Shown here: positions 1 through 8,136 of the stretch, one piece after another | Position numbering within the stretch: the first letter of the stretch is position 1 | Layout of the letters: each line of letters begins with the position of its first letter | Translations under genes and position numbers: made by a program | The notes under the pieces: model-generated | What the model saw: the letters and a program-made list of their open reading frames with translations, nothing else | Databases searched by the model: none | What the model was told of the DNA's origin: nothing | Assembly (NCBI GenBank): GCA_910586605.1 | Contig: CAJUJR010000044.1 | Span: 1 to 26,164, forward strand | Reading direction: 5' to 3' | DNA from: an uncultured Lachnospiraceae bacterium | Lineage (GTDB): Bacteria; Bacillota; Clostridia; Lachnospirales; Lachnospiraceae | DNA length: 26,164 bases

Positions 1-52
1 GGGGAAGAGATTTTTTATTGAGATCCGGCTACGATTGGCTGTGAATAGTAAC
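1..52 (-). repeat. Terminal copy (A) of a dispersed 51-bp repeat
   Basis: Read on the minus strand, this starts GTTACTATTCACAGCC and ends AATCTCTTCCCC at the window edge. It is identical over 51 bases to positions 26114-26164 in the opposite orientation. A partial extra GTTACTATC unit lies directly before the head in the minus reading (about 55-63). The identity is seen directly. That it belongs to a longer dispersed element continuing past the edge is inference. Confidence 0.85.
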
Positions 53-115
53 AGATAGTAACTATCTTTTCCAAAAAATGTAAATAATGCCCTTTCCTAT
101 TTTGGGAAAATGGTA

Positions 116-121
116 TATAAT
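116..121 (+). promoter_or_regulatory. Possible -10 box for mbl
   Basis: A TATAAT hexamer lies about 80 bases before the mbl start. The -35 region 17 bases upstream (TTTCCT) is poor. The nearby TTTCC/GGAAA inverted repeat (94-109) could be an operator or simply chance. Moderate support from the -10 match only. Confidence 0.4.
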
Positions 122-202
122 GAAAAAGTATATGTTTAATTGGAGTTACATTGGGAGAAAATAGAAAGATAAGATGCAGTTGTGAAAGGAGAAAACGGAT
201 TC

Positions 203-1198
203 ATGAATGGCAGTGATATTGGAATTGATCTGGGTACAGCAAATGTACTTGTATATATAAAAGGCAAAGGTGTTGTTTTAAGGGAACCCTCTGTTGTAGC
301 ATTTGACCGTGATACAAACAAAATTAAGGCAATCGGGGAGGATGCGCGGCTGATGCTTGGGCGTACGCCGGGAAATATTGTGGCAGTTCGCCCGCTCCGC
401 CAAGGGGTTATTTCGGATTATACTGTAACAGAGAAGATGCTCCGTTACTTTATCCAGAAGTCCTGTGGAAAGTCGCGTTTCAGGAAACCGCGTATCAGTG
501 TCTGTGTACCCAGCGGGGTTACAGAGGTAGAGAAAAAAGCGGTAGAAGATGCGACATATGAAGCAGGGGCGCGTGAAGTGGCGATTATTGAAGAGCCGAT
601 TGCCGCAGCAATTGGTGCAGGCATTGATATTGCCAGGCCATGTGGGAATATGATTGTGGACATTGGAGGAGGCACAGCGGATATTGCTGTTATTTCTCTG
701 GGCGGTACTGTTGTAAGCACTTCCATTAAAGTGGCTGGGGATAACTTTGATGAAGCGATTGTGCGTTATATGAGAAAGACACATAATCTTTTAATTGGTG
801 AGAGGACGGCAGAAGAAATCAAGATTAACATCGGCTCAGCATATCAGCGGCCGGAACTGGTTTCTATGGATGTCCGCGGCCGTAACCTTGTTACAGGGCT
901 GCCAAAGACAATTACAGTTACATCAGATGAAACACTGGAAGCTTTACGGGAGATTACTTCCCAGATTGTGGAAGCGGTACACAGCGTATTGGAAAAGACG
1001 CCGCCAGAGCTTGCGGCTGACGTTGCAGATCGGGGAATCGTGCTGACTGGGGGCGGAAGCCTTTTATACGGCTTGGAAGAGCTGATTGAAGAAAAGACTG
1101 GCATTACAACGATGACAGCAGAAGACCCTATGACAGCAGTAGCAGTAGGGACAGGCATGTTTGTTGATTTCCTGGCAGGAAAAAGGGACGACGATTAA
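203..1198 (+). CDS. mbl: MreB/Mbl-family cell shape actin homologue
   Basis: Bacterial actin that polymerises under the membrane and positions the lateral wall synthesis machinery. The 331-residue product has the normal family length. It shows phosphate-1 loop DLGTANV (residues 9-15), phosphate-2 loop DIGGGTADIAV (about 153-163), the GERTAEEIK segment and the adenosine-site GGGSLL near residue 283. ATG 203 is chosen because AAAGGAG lies 11 bases upstream and the protein then starts MNGSDIGIDLGTANV, as in Mbl; a GTG at 182 would place that site inside the gene. It is followed by flagellar rod genes, matching the mbl-flhO-flhP arrangement of Bacillus subtilis, which favours Mbl over MreB (normally next to mreC/mreD). 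Assignment within the family rests mainly on this context. Confidence 0.9.
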   Translation: MNGSDIGIDLGTANVLVYIKGKGVVLREPSVVAFDRDTNKIKAIGEDARLMLGRTPGNIVAVRPLRQGVISDYTVTEKMLRYFIQKSCGKSRFRKPRISVCVPSGVTEVEKKAVEDATYEAGAREVAIIEEPIAAAIGAGIDIARPCGNMIVDIGGGTADIAVISLGGTVVSTSIKVAGDNFDEAIVRYMRKTHNLLIGERTAEEIKINIGSAYQRPELVSMDVRGRNLVTGLPKTITVTSDETLEALREITSQIVEAVHSVLEKTPPELAADVADRGIVLTGGGSLLYGLEELIEEKTGITTMTAEDPMTAVAVGTGMFVDFLAGKRDDD

Positions 1199-1417
1199 TG
1201 ATTTGCCATAAAGTAAGGCAGGCAGTTCATTGATACCAAAATTTCCCATTGGATAATGATTAAGGAATCTTTGGTTTCAGACGATATATATCAATATAGT
1301 AATTTACGCTGTCGTCAGGCATATGCCGGTATATCCGTCAGGCAGGCCGCAGACGGCGGGAAAAGAGGGCGCTGCTGTACTGCTTTGGCAGCAGGCACAG
1401 CCGGAAAGGGGACGTCA

Positions 1418-2191
1418 ATGGTAAGAGGTTTATACACAGCATATACTGGTATGCTCAATGAGCAGAAAAGGCTGGATATAATCAGTAATAACCTTGCAAA
1501 TTCTGCAACGATTGGTTATAAAGAAGAAAATGTTACAAGCCGTTCATTTAAAGATTATATGATGACAAAAATCCGTGATGGTTCAAATGCTTTTATTGAT
1601 GAACCGGTAGGTAAAGTCAATCCCGGTGTTAAAATTGGGGAAACATATATGGATTGGGGACAGGGTTCCCTGCGTGAGACGGGCAATACTTATGATATTG
1701 CAATCCAGGGGGATGGCTTTTTTACGATGCGGGTAACAGATACCAATGGGAACAGCAGCATTAAATATACAAGGTGTGGTACATTTAAGTGTACAAGGGA
1801 TGGTTTTATAGTAGATGCAGAAGGAAACCACCTGCAATGTGGCGGAGGGGATTTACAAGTACCCGTAGATGCAAATGAAATCGTAATCAGGGAAGATGGT
1901 TCTGTATTTGCAGATGGTGTGTATATTGAGACAATCCAGTTGACAGATTTTGAAGATTATGATTATTTGGAGTTATATGGAGATAACATGTATGATGCAG
2001 TAGAAGGAGCTACGATAATCGGGTCAACAGCATCACTGGAACAGGGTTTTACAGAGCAGTCGAATGTAAATGTAATTTCAGAAATGGTATCTATGATTAC
2101 AATTACTAGGGCATATGAGGCAGGGCAGAAGATGATCCGGACACAGGATTCTCTGTTAGATGCTTCTGTGAACCAGATTGGCAAAGTTTGA
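1418..2191 (+). CDS. flgF: Flagellar basal body rod protein, FlgF/FlhO type
   Basis: Structural subunit of the flagellar rod, exported by the flagellar type III apparatus. The 257-residue product begins with the D0 helix typical of rod/hook proteins, including the SNNLANSATIGYKEE motif (near residues 24-38), has a DIAIQGDGFF core motif, and ends with the C-terminal helix containing SEMVSMITITRAYEAGQKM. ATG 1418 follows AAAGGGG with six bases between. The frame is open upstream to 1256, but that part lacks a ribosome site and aligns with nothing in the family. The 219 bases after mbl hold no other gene. The following gene is a second, longer paralogue. By analogy with FlhO/FlhP this one is FlgF-like; FlgF and FlgG cannot be told apart with certainty by eye. 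Confidence 0.85.
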   Translation: MVRGLYTAYTGMLNEQKRLDIISNNLANSATIGYKEENVTSRSFKDYMMTKIRDGSNAFIDEPVGKVNPGVKIGETYMDWGQGSLRETGNTYDIAIQGDGFFTMRVTDTNGNSSIKYTRCGTFKCTRDGFIVDAEGNHLQCGGGDLQVPVDANEIVIREDGSVFADGVYIETIQLTDFEDYDYLELYGDNMYDAVEGATIIGSTASLEQGFTEQSNVNVISEMVSMITITRAYEAGQKMIRTQDSLLDASVNQIGKV

Positions 2192-2251
2192 TGTAAGATA
2201 ATAACGTAGTTTCGCTTCCGGAGGCTTCCGGGGCAGATAGGAGTATGCATT

Positions 2252-3070
2252 ATGATGAGGGCGCTTTGGACGGCTGCATCGGGTATGAAATCCCAGCAGA
2301 CCTCTTTGGATAATATTTCAAATAATCTTGCAAATATAAATACAACAGGTTACAAAAAAGAAAGGCTTGAGTTCCAGTCACTTTTATACCAGACACTTCA
2401 GGGGACGACAACGGATCATGAAGGGAATCCGAAGCCAATTGGCGCGCAGGTTGGGCTTGGTGTTAAAGTTGCTGCGATTTCTACGGAATTCCATCAGGGC
2501 ATTCCAGAGGAAAGTTCAGGGGATTTTGATTTCTTTATTGAAGGCGATGGTTTGTTTATGATTCAGATGCCAAATGGGGAGACTGCCTATACCCGTAATG
2601 GGCATTTCCTGATGTCGATAGATTCAGGAAATACAATGACATTGACTACTACAGATGGCTATCCTGTTTTGGGTGCGAATAGCAGTCCGCTTTCTTTTCC
2701 AATAACGTTAGATGCAACAAAATTAACTTTTGATAACTATGGAAATGTTTTTTATACAGATGCCAATGGGGTAACGCAGAACCTTGGGTTACAGATTGGG
2801 TTGGCGCAGTTTAACAATCCTTCAGGGCTGACAAAGATTGGGGACAGCTATTTTGTAGAATCAGATGCTTCTGGTTTACCTCGTATTGAAGGGCAGGATG
2901 CTACTTTAAAGCGAAGCAAGATTGTAAATGGCTATCTGGAGGCTTCTTCTGTCCAGGCAGTAGATGAAATGGTGGATATGATTGTTACGCAGCGTGCTTA
3001 TGAAATGAATTCTAAAGCAATCCAGGCTTCTGACGAGATGCTGCAGCAGGCGAATAACCTGAGGTCATAA
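2252..3070 (+). CDS. flgG: Flagellar distal rod protein FlgG
   Basis: Distal rod subunit of the flagellar basal body. The 272-residue length is close to the usual 260-odd. The N-terminus MMRALWTAASGMKSQQ and motif ISNNLANINTTGYKKER are characteristic of FlgG, as is the C-terminal VDEMVDMIVTQRAYEMNSKA helix. The core has FFIEGDGLFMI. AGGAG (2239-2243) lies eight bases before ATG 2252; the adjacent ATG 2255 is the alternative start. It follows flgF by 60 bases and precedes the flgJ-like gene by 27, so the three are probably co-transcribed. Confidence 0.92.
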   Translation: MMRALWTAASGMKSQQTSLDNISNNLANINTTGYKKERLEFQSLLYQTLQGTTTDHEGNPKPIGAQVGLGVKVAAISTEFHQGIPEESSGDFDFFIEGDGLFMIQMPNGETAYTRNGHFLMSIDSGNTMTLTTTDGYPVLGANSSPLSFPITLDATKLTFDNYGNVFYTDANGVTQNLGLQIGLAQFNNPSGLTKIGDSYFVESDASGLPRIEGQDATLKRSKIVNGYLEASSVQAVDEMVDMIVTQRAYEMNSKAIQASDEMLQQANNLRS

Positions 3071-3097
3071 GATTTTAAGAAAGGGTAAGGTGATTGC

Positions 3098-3436
3098 ATG
3101 AGTTCTATTTTAGATACAGCGTCTATGTATAGTACATATGGACAGTCAGTCCGCGATATCAGCGCATCGTCTTTACAGGGGACGCTTGGCAGTGTGAATG
3201 GTTCTACTTCTGATGACGAGTTAATGAGTGCATGTAAAAATTTTGAAGCTTATTTTGTACAGAAGATTATTGAAGAGGCCAGAAAAACAATTTCTGAGGA
3301 AGAGGAAGAAGGCCAAGGGGAATACATGAAGTATTTTGGTGGCTTGCAAAATGAAATGTATGCTAATATCATTGCAGAAAGCGGTTCAACAGGACTGGCA
3401 CAGCAATTATATGATTCAATGAAAACGTCATTATAA
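3098..3436 (+). CDS. flgJ: FlgJ-like rod-binding protein, N-terminal domain only
   Basis: The 112-residue protein matches the rod-binding N-domain of FlgJ: KNFEAYFVQKIIEEARKT (about 47-64), then YMKYFGGLQNEMYANIIAESGSTGLAQQLYDSM at the C-terminus. Proteobacterial FlgJ carries an extra muramidase domain of about 150 residues, absent here as is common in Firmicutes, so a separate hydrolase would have to open the peptidoglycan for the rod. The ribosome site AAGGTGATTGC precedes the ATG. It is the last gene of the rod operon and is followed directly by a strong terminator. Confidence 0.88.
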   Translation: MSSILDTASMYSTYGQSVRDISASSLQGTLGSVNGSTSDDELMSACKNFEAYFVQKIIEEARKTISEEEEEGQGEYMKYFGGLQNEMYANIIAESGSTGLAQQLYDSMKTSL

Positions 3437-3443
3437 ACGCTTT

Positions 3444-3471
3444 GGGGAGCTGTATCATAGTTCCCCTTTTT
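3444..3471 (+). terminator. Rho-independent terminator after flgJ
   Basis: GGGGAGCT pairs with AGTTCCCC across a seven-base loop (one G-U pair), followed by five T. It closes the mbl/rod gene block. Confidence 0.9.
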
Positions 3472-3549
3472 ATATGATAGGAAAATGCGCTGTAATGTAG
3501 TAGAATAAATTTCAAACACGTTCTAATGCTTTTTAAACATGGAGACATT

Positions 3550-5799
3550 ATGGAGGAATTTGAAGGATATGTAGACAGAATCACCTTCCGAAATGAAGAA
3601 AACGGCTATACTGTTCTTTATTTGGTAAAGCCTCAGAAAGAAGAGGAGGAAGCAGAAGAGGAATGCTGTGTAGGCTGTTTTTCTTTTGTGGCAGAAGGTG
3701 AATATTTACTGGTGCGTGGAAACAGGGTTGTGCATAAAAATTATGGTCCACAGCTCCAGGTAGATAGTTATGAGACAAAACAGCCGGATGATACGGTAGC
3801 AGTGGAGCGGTATCTTGGTTCTGGTGCAATTAAAGGGGTTGGGCCGGCGCTTGCTGCCAGGATTGTCCGTAAATTTGGGGAAGATACATTTGATTTAATT
3901 GAGAATGAGCCAGAAAGGCTTGCAGAAGTCAAAGGAATCAGCCTGAAAATGGCAGTAAGCATTGCACAGCAGTTTAATGAAAAACAGCAGCAGCGGCGCG
4001 CAATGATTTTTTTGCAGGAGTATGGCATTTCCATGAACATGGCGGTAAAAATCTACCGTCATTATAAAGATGATATTTATGAAGTGCTGCAGAAAAACCC
4101 ATACCGTTTAGCAGAGGACATTACTGGAATCGGGTTTAAGATTGCTGACACGATTGCGCAAAGGGCTGGTTTTTATTTGGATTCAGAGTACCGTATCAGG
4201 GCGGGCGTGCTTTATATGCTGCAGCAGTCGGGAAGCCAGGGGCATTGCTACCTGCCAGAGGCAGAGTTAGCAGCAGCGTCTGCAAAATTGCTCGCAGTAG
4301 GGGAAGATTTGGTGGCAGGCTGCATTGAAAACCTCACATTAAATAAAGAAGTAATTATGGAAGATGCAGATGGGGAGAGGCGTCTTTATACAAGTACGCT
4401 GTATTATATGGAAATGAATTGTGCGCGTATGCTTCTGGATTTAAACCTGTCATTTTCCGTATCTGATGATACGCTTGCAAAAAGAGTTTCCAAGATAGAA
4501 AAACGCCAAGGGATTGTTTTAGATGTATTGCAGAAAAGCGCAGTATACCAGGCAGTCCAGAACGGCGTTACCATTATAACCGGTGGGCCTGGAACCGGTA
4601 AAACGACTACGATTAATACAATTCTGCAGGTTTTGGAGGAAGATGGGATGGACGTGCTTTTAGCCGCCCCGACAGGGCGCGCCGCTAAAAGGATGTCTGA
4701 GACAACCGGATGGGAAGCGCAGACTATCCACCGGCTTTTGGAGTTAAATGGCAGCGTTGATTCCGAGGATAAGAGCGGGATGCATTTTGAAAGGAATGAA
4801 TTGCAGCCGCTAGAAGCAGATGTAGTGATTGTCGATGAATTTTCTATGGTAGATATTTTTCTGTTAAATGCCTTGTTAAAGGCAATAGTGCCAGGATGCC
4901 GCCTGATTATGGTAGGGGATGTTAACCAGCTCCCATCTGTTGGGCCGGGAAATGTCCTGCGTGATATGATTAAGGCGGAATTTTGCAATGTTGTCCGATT
5001 AAACCAGATTTTCCGCCAGGCAGCAGAAAGCCAGATTGTAGTAAACGCGCATAAGATTAACGCAGGCAGGGAAATTTCCCTGGATAACCAAAACCGGGAT
5101 TTTTTCTTTCTGGAACGCCATAATGTGCAGGACATAATAAATGTAACTGTCCAGCTTATGATGAGAAATATGCCGTCGTATGTAGATGCTTCGCCATATG
5201 ATATCCAGGTATTGACGCCAATGCGGAAAGGGGAACTTGGCGTAGAAAACCTGAATAAGGTATTGCAAGGATATGCCAACCCCAAAACTGCCGGGAAAAG
5301 GGAGAAGGAGTTTCATGGGGTTTTGTTCCGGGAGCAGGATAAAATTATGCAGATTAAAAACGACTACCAGATGAAGTGGGTGAAAAAGACACGGTTTGGC
5401 GATGTAATAGAAGAAGGGACAGGCATCTTTAACGGCGATATTGGGATAATAAGGCGGATTCTGGAAACAGAGGAGATTGTTGAAGTAGAGTTTGAAGAAG
5501 GCCGGCTGGTTTCTTATGAATACAGCCAAATGGATGAGATGGAGCTTGCTTATGCAATTACCATACATAAGTCACAGGGAAGTGAATATCCTGCAATTGT
5601 CATACCGATTTTAGGCGGCCCAAGGATGCTTTTAAACCGGAACCTTCTGTATACGGCAGTGACAAGGGCAAAAAAATGTGTTACTTTAGTAGGGAGCAGT
5701 GAAACAATCCGGCAGATGGTACAGAATGTATATGAGCAGAAACGCTATTCTGGTTTGTGCCAAAGGCTGCAGGAGATGATAAAGGAGGAAGAGTTCTGA
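3550..5799 (+). CDS. recD2: ATP-dependent 5'-3' DNA helicase RecD2
   Basis: Superfamily 1B helicase acting in DNA repair and replication fork processing without RecBC. The 749-residue length is typical. Features in order: an N-terminal OB-like region (1-80), helix-hairpin-helix repeats (GAIKGVGPALAARIV; ITGIGFKIADTI), Walker A GGPGTGKTTT (about 345-354), motif Ia LLAAPTGRAAKRM, Walker B VIVDEFSM, motif III MVGDVNQLPSVGPG, and the C-terminal UvrD-like part with YAITIHKSQGSEYPAIVIP and LLYTAVTRAKK. ATG 3550 is chosen because GGAG sits five bases upstream; ATG 3526 in the same frame has no ribosome site. The gene overlaps comFC by four bases. A weak -10 (TAGAAT, 3501-3506) may start this second transcript. 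Confidence 0.93.
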   Translation: MEEFEGYVDRITFRNEENGYTVLYLVKPQKEEEEAEEECCVGCFSFVAEGEYLLVRGNRVVHKNYGPQLQVDSYETKQPDDTVAVERYLGSGAIKGVGPALAARIVRKFGEDTFDLIENEPERLAEVKGISLKMAVSIAQQFNEKQQQRRAMIFLQEYGISMNMAVKIYRHYKDDIYEVLQKNPYRLAEDITGIGFKIADTIAQRAGFYLDSEYRIRAGVLYMLQQSGSQGHCYLPEAELAAASAKLLAVGEDLVAGCIENLTLNKEVIMEDADGERRLYTSTLYYMEMNCARMLLDLNLSFSVSDDTLAKRVSKIEKRQGIVLDVLQKSAVYQAVQNGVTIITGGPGTGKTTTINTILQVLEEDGMDVLLAAPTGRAAKRMSETTGWEAQTIHRLLELNGSVDSEDKSGMHFERNELQPLEADVVIVDEFSMVDIFLLNALLKAIVPGCRLIMVGDVNQLPSVGPGNVLRDMIKAEFCNVVRLNQIFRQAAESQIVVNAHKINAGREISLDNQNRDFFFLERHNVQDIINVTVQLMMRNMPSYVDASPYDIQVLTPMRKGELGVENLNKVLQGYANPKTAGKREKEFHGVLFREQDKIMQIKNDYQMKWVKKTRFGDVIEEGTGIFNGDIGIIRRILETEEIVEVEFEEGRLVSYEYSQMDEMELAYAITIHKSQGSEYPAIVIPILGGPRMLLNRNLLYTAVTRAKKCVTLVGSSETIRQMVQNVYEQKRYSGLCQRLQEMIKEEEF

Positions 5800-6518
5800 G
5801 TATAACCGGGAGGGTATTGGATATATTTTTTCCGCGCCGCTGCGCAATCTGCGACAGGGCGCTTGCATCAGGGGAAAAATATTTATGTGGGAGATGCACA
5901 GGCCGTTTGGAATATACAGGGGAAGAGTATTGTTTAAGGTGCGGGAGGCCGGTGGGAGAAACAGAAGAGTATTGCAAGGCATGTACGGGGAAGGGGGCTT
6001 CTTATTGCAGCGGCCGTTCCCTTTTTCTGTACAATGCAGTATTAAAAGAATCAATTATCCGTTTCAAATACCATGGGCGGCAGGAATATGCTGCATTTTA
6101 TGCAGATGAAATGTACCATGCTTTTGGGGGCTGGCTTGGGAAGATTAAGCCTGACGCCCTAGTCCCAGTCCCAATCCATAAAGAACGTTACCGCAAAAGA
6201 GGTTTTAACCAGGCGGAGCTGCTTGCAAAAGAGCTTGGGAAAAGAAGTAATATCCCAGTCCTGGCAGATTGCCTGGTACGTGGCAGGAATACACTCCCGC
6301 AAAAAGAGCTTTCTGAAAGAGAGCGGATACAGAACCTACAGGGGGCGTTTTATGTCAGAAAGATGACACAGGAGTTGTATAAAAATGTAAATTGTGTTAT
6401 AATCATTGATGATATTTATACGACAGGCAGTACGGTAGAAGCTTGTGCAAGGGCATTATGCGAAGAAGGTATAGAGACTGTTTACTTTTTATGCATCAGT
6501 ACAGGTCAGGGACTTTAG
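5796..6518 (+). CDS. comFC: ComFC-family amidophosphoribosyltransferase-like protein
   Basis: ComFC/GntX family protein, required for transformation in competent species; its exact reaction is unsettled. The 240-residue product has N-terminal zinc-binding cysteine pairs (CAIC, CGRC, CLRCG, CKAC) followed by a phosphoribosyltransferase domain with VPVPIHKERYRKRGFNQAE and the PRPP-binding loop VIIIDDIYTTGST. The start is unusual: no ATG, GTG or TTG is well placed, whereas CTG 5796 has AAAGGAGG eight bases upstream and overlaps the recD2 stop as CTGA. In-frame alternatives are GTG 5757, which would extend 40 bases into recD2, and TTG 5817. Followed by yvyF, as in the Bacillus comF locus. No comFA is present in the window. 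Confidence 0.85.
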   Translation: MSITGRVLDIFFPRRCAICDRALASGEKYLCGRCTGRLEYTGEEYCLRCGRPVGETEEYCKACTGKGASYCSGRSLFLYNAVLKESIIRFKYHGRQEYAAFYADEMYHAFGGWLGKIKPDALVPVPIHKERYRKRGFNQAELLAKELGKRSNIPVLADCLVRGRNTLPQKELSERERIQNLQGAFYVRKMTQELYKNVNCVIIIDDIYTTGSTVEACARALCEEGIETVYFLCISTGQGL

Positions 6519-6527
6519 GAGGTGGCT

Positions 6528-6926
6528 ATGGACGTTAGAAATTGTAAAAAATGTGGAAATCTGTTTAATTATGATGGAGACTCATTGTGTCCGAAATGTG
6601 CAAAAGAGATGGAAGAAAAATTTTTTGAAGTCAGGGAATATATTTATAACAACCCATCAGCTTCCATGTCGATAGTTGCAGAGGAAGTGGATGTCCCAAT
6701 CCAACAGATTAAGAAATGGGTGCGTCAGGAACGCCTGCTTTTTTCAAAGGATTCTGGCATTTCAATTGACTGTGAATCATGTGGGAAGCCGATTTTAACA
6801 GGCAGGTATTGTAAGGAATGCAAAGGCAAGATGACAAATACCTTTTCCAGCGTTTATATGGAAAAAGCACCGGAGAAGACAAAAAAATCAAGTTCAAAAG
6901 GTAAGATGCGTTTTCTTGGCAATTAA
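6528..6926 (+). CDS. yvyF: Flagellar operon protein YvyF family
   Basis: The 132-residue protein has an N-terminal zinc ribbon (CKKCG and CPKC), a central helix-turn-helix-like segment (SIVAEEVDVPIQQIKKWVRQ) and a second cysteine cluster (CESCGK and CKEC). This layout is that of the YvyF family, found next to flagellar genes and linked to flagellar gene control. AGGAGG overlaps the comFC stop five bases before ATG 6528; GTG 6522 in frame would sit inside that site. In Bacillus subtilis flgM follows yvyF; here CheX-like and CheY-like genes follow instead. Direct DNA or RNA binding is not shown by the sequence. Confidence 0.8.
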   Translation: MDVRNCKKCGNLFNYDGDSLCPKCAKEMEEKFFEVREYIYNNPSASMSIVAEEVDVPIQQIKKWVRQERLLFSKDSGISIDCESCGKPILTGRYCKECKGKMTNTFSSVYMEKAPEKTKKSSSKGKMRFLGN

Positions 6927-6957
6927 AAACTTACCTGTTAGGATAGGGGGTGGCTAA

Positions 6958-7470
6958 TTGGAAAATGTAATAGAAAGTACGAAAGTAGACGAGACCTTTG
7001 ACCTTGCTTTTTGCGAAGTGACGAAAAAGCTTGTCAATCTGGAACTGCACAGGGTGGCTGAAGATGATAAAATAACAGCAGAGAAAGTAGTTATTCTGAA
7101 AAAGGGATATCGGGAGGAAATCGAGACACATGGACATATTAACTCCAGGATTGTCTGTCACTTTTCAGATGAGTTATTCCGCTATATTACTGATACGATG
7201 AATAATGGCGTTACACCATCAGAGGAAGAGATTCACTTATTTCTGAATGAATACATTAATATTGCATGCGGCCATGCAATATCCAGCCTGAATAACCTGA
7301 CAGGGCAGCCGTCCAGATTGACAATACCGAGATTTTACCGGAATAATGATAATTTGGAGCTTATGGACCCAGAAGAGGAAGGACGTTACCTGGTTTACCG
7401 TTCAGAAACTGGGATGTTGCATGTATTTTTGTTTTATTCTATGCAGACAGATCAAGAGGAGGGAAAATAA
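6958..7470 (+). CDS. CheX-like chemotaxis phosphatase-family protein
   Basis: The 170-residue protein contains a CheC/CheX-type segment, LNEYINIACGHAISSLNN (about 95-112), matching the pattern E, N and G that marks the active helix of CheY-P phosphatases. Family members dephosphorylate a receiver protein, and the next gene encodes a stand-alone receiver with a one-base overlap, so they likely form a partner pair. TTG 6958 is the start; no ATG exists nearby and GGGGGTGGC sits just upstream. The N-terminal half is not recognised in detail. The catalytic assignment is from the family; activity is inferred. Confidence 0.72.
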   Translation: MENVIESTKVDETFDLAFCEVTKKLVNLELHRVAEDDKITAEKVVILKKGYREEIETHGHINSRIVCHFSDELFRYITDTMNNGVTPSEEEIHLFLNEYINIACGHAISSLNNLTGQPSRLTIPRFYRNNDNLELMDPEEEGRYLVYRSETGMLHVFLFYSMQTDQEEGK

Positions 7471-7850
7471 TGGAAAAAACAACAATTTTAGTAGTTGATG
7501 ATTCTCCATTTGCATCAAAGCAGATTCAGGATCTTGTGGAGGAAAACGGCTATGAAGTGATAGGTTATGCAAAAAATGGGGAGGAAGGGATTCGCATGTA
7601 TGAAGACCTTCATCCTGATATTGTAGTTATGGATATTATTATGCCGGGAATTGACGGTCTGGAGACAGCAGAAATTTTATTAAAGAGGGATCCCGACGCA
7701 ACGATACTTATGTTAAGTTCTCTGTGTGATTCTGGTACTTTGGAGGAAGTTAAGTCAATCGGCCTGAAGTATCTGATTCCAAAGCCATGGGAAGATGATG
7801 TTTTATTAGCGACCCTGGAAATGTTAAAAAAACAGCGAAACGCAAAATAA
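7470..7850 (+). CDS. cheY: CheY-like single-domain response regulator
   Basis: A 126-residue receiver without output domain. Acidic pocket D10-D11, phospho-acceptor D55 in VVMDIIMPGIDG, conserved S83 in MLSS and K105 in IPKPW are all present, so phosphotransfer should be intact. The ATG overlaps the stop of the CheX-like gene (TAATG) and GAGGAGGG lies upstream, indicating translational coupling. It probably acts at the flagellar motor or as a phosphate sink with the CheX-like neighbour. No cheA is in the window, so the kinase is elsewhere. It could also be a non-motility receiver; flagellar gene context favours chemotaxis. Confidence 0.85.
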   Translation: MEKTTILVVDDSPFASKQIQDLVEENGYEVIGYAKNGEEGIRMYEDLHPDIVVMDIIMPGIDGLETAEILLKRDPDATILMLSSLCDSGTLEEVKSIGLKYLIPKPWEDDVLLATLEMLKKQRNAK

Positions 7851-7853
7851 TAC

Positions 7854-7896
7854 AAAAGGATGGAGATTCCGGTAAATTGGGTTTCCATCCTTTTTT
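7854..7896 (+). terminator. Rho-independent terminator after cheY
   Basis: An eleven-base stem, AAAAGGATGGA with TCCATCCTTTT, enclosing a 19-base loop and running into a T tract. Separates the recD2-cheY block from the fab operon. Confidence 0.9.
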
Positions 7897-7908
7897 GGAA
7901 GAAAATGG

Positions 7909-7964
7909 TTGACGAACCCTGCAATTATAGAATATACTCAAATATGTTTCATCATAATATGTTT
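7909..7964 (+). promoter_or_regulatory. fab operon promoter with start-site direct repeats
   Basis: TTGACG (7909-7914) and TATACT (7933-7938) are 18 bases apart, a good sigma-A promoter. At and after the expected start, AATATGTTT occurs twice (7941-7949, 7956-7964), 15 bases apart, a plausible operator for a fatty acid repressor. The resulting leader of about 190 bases to fabH holds no recognised riboswitch. Neither a canonical FapR nor FabT site was recognised. Confidence 0.65.
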
Positions 7965-8136
7965 TATGTTTGTTAGAATTATTACGCACTAAGAAATAAT
8001 TTTTATATGTGATAGGAAATTACTGTGATTATGGTGGTACGCTTTTTGCGGACAGGCATCAGCAGCCAGGCGGAGCTTTTGGGGGCAGGGTCATCAAGGC
8101 AGGGGAAAATAATACAAAATAGGAGATTAGAAAATT

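Noticed and set aside
1196..1417. Flagellar sigma factor promoter between mbl and flgF
   Set aside because: TAAA followed by a GATA core is present, but the -10 matches only about half of the consensus.
4404..5285. Long minus-strand frame of 293 codons inside recD2
   Set aside because: Antisense shadow of a well-conserved helicase gene; no ribosome site or recognisable domain.
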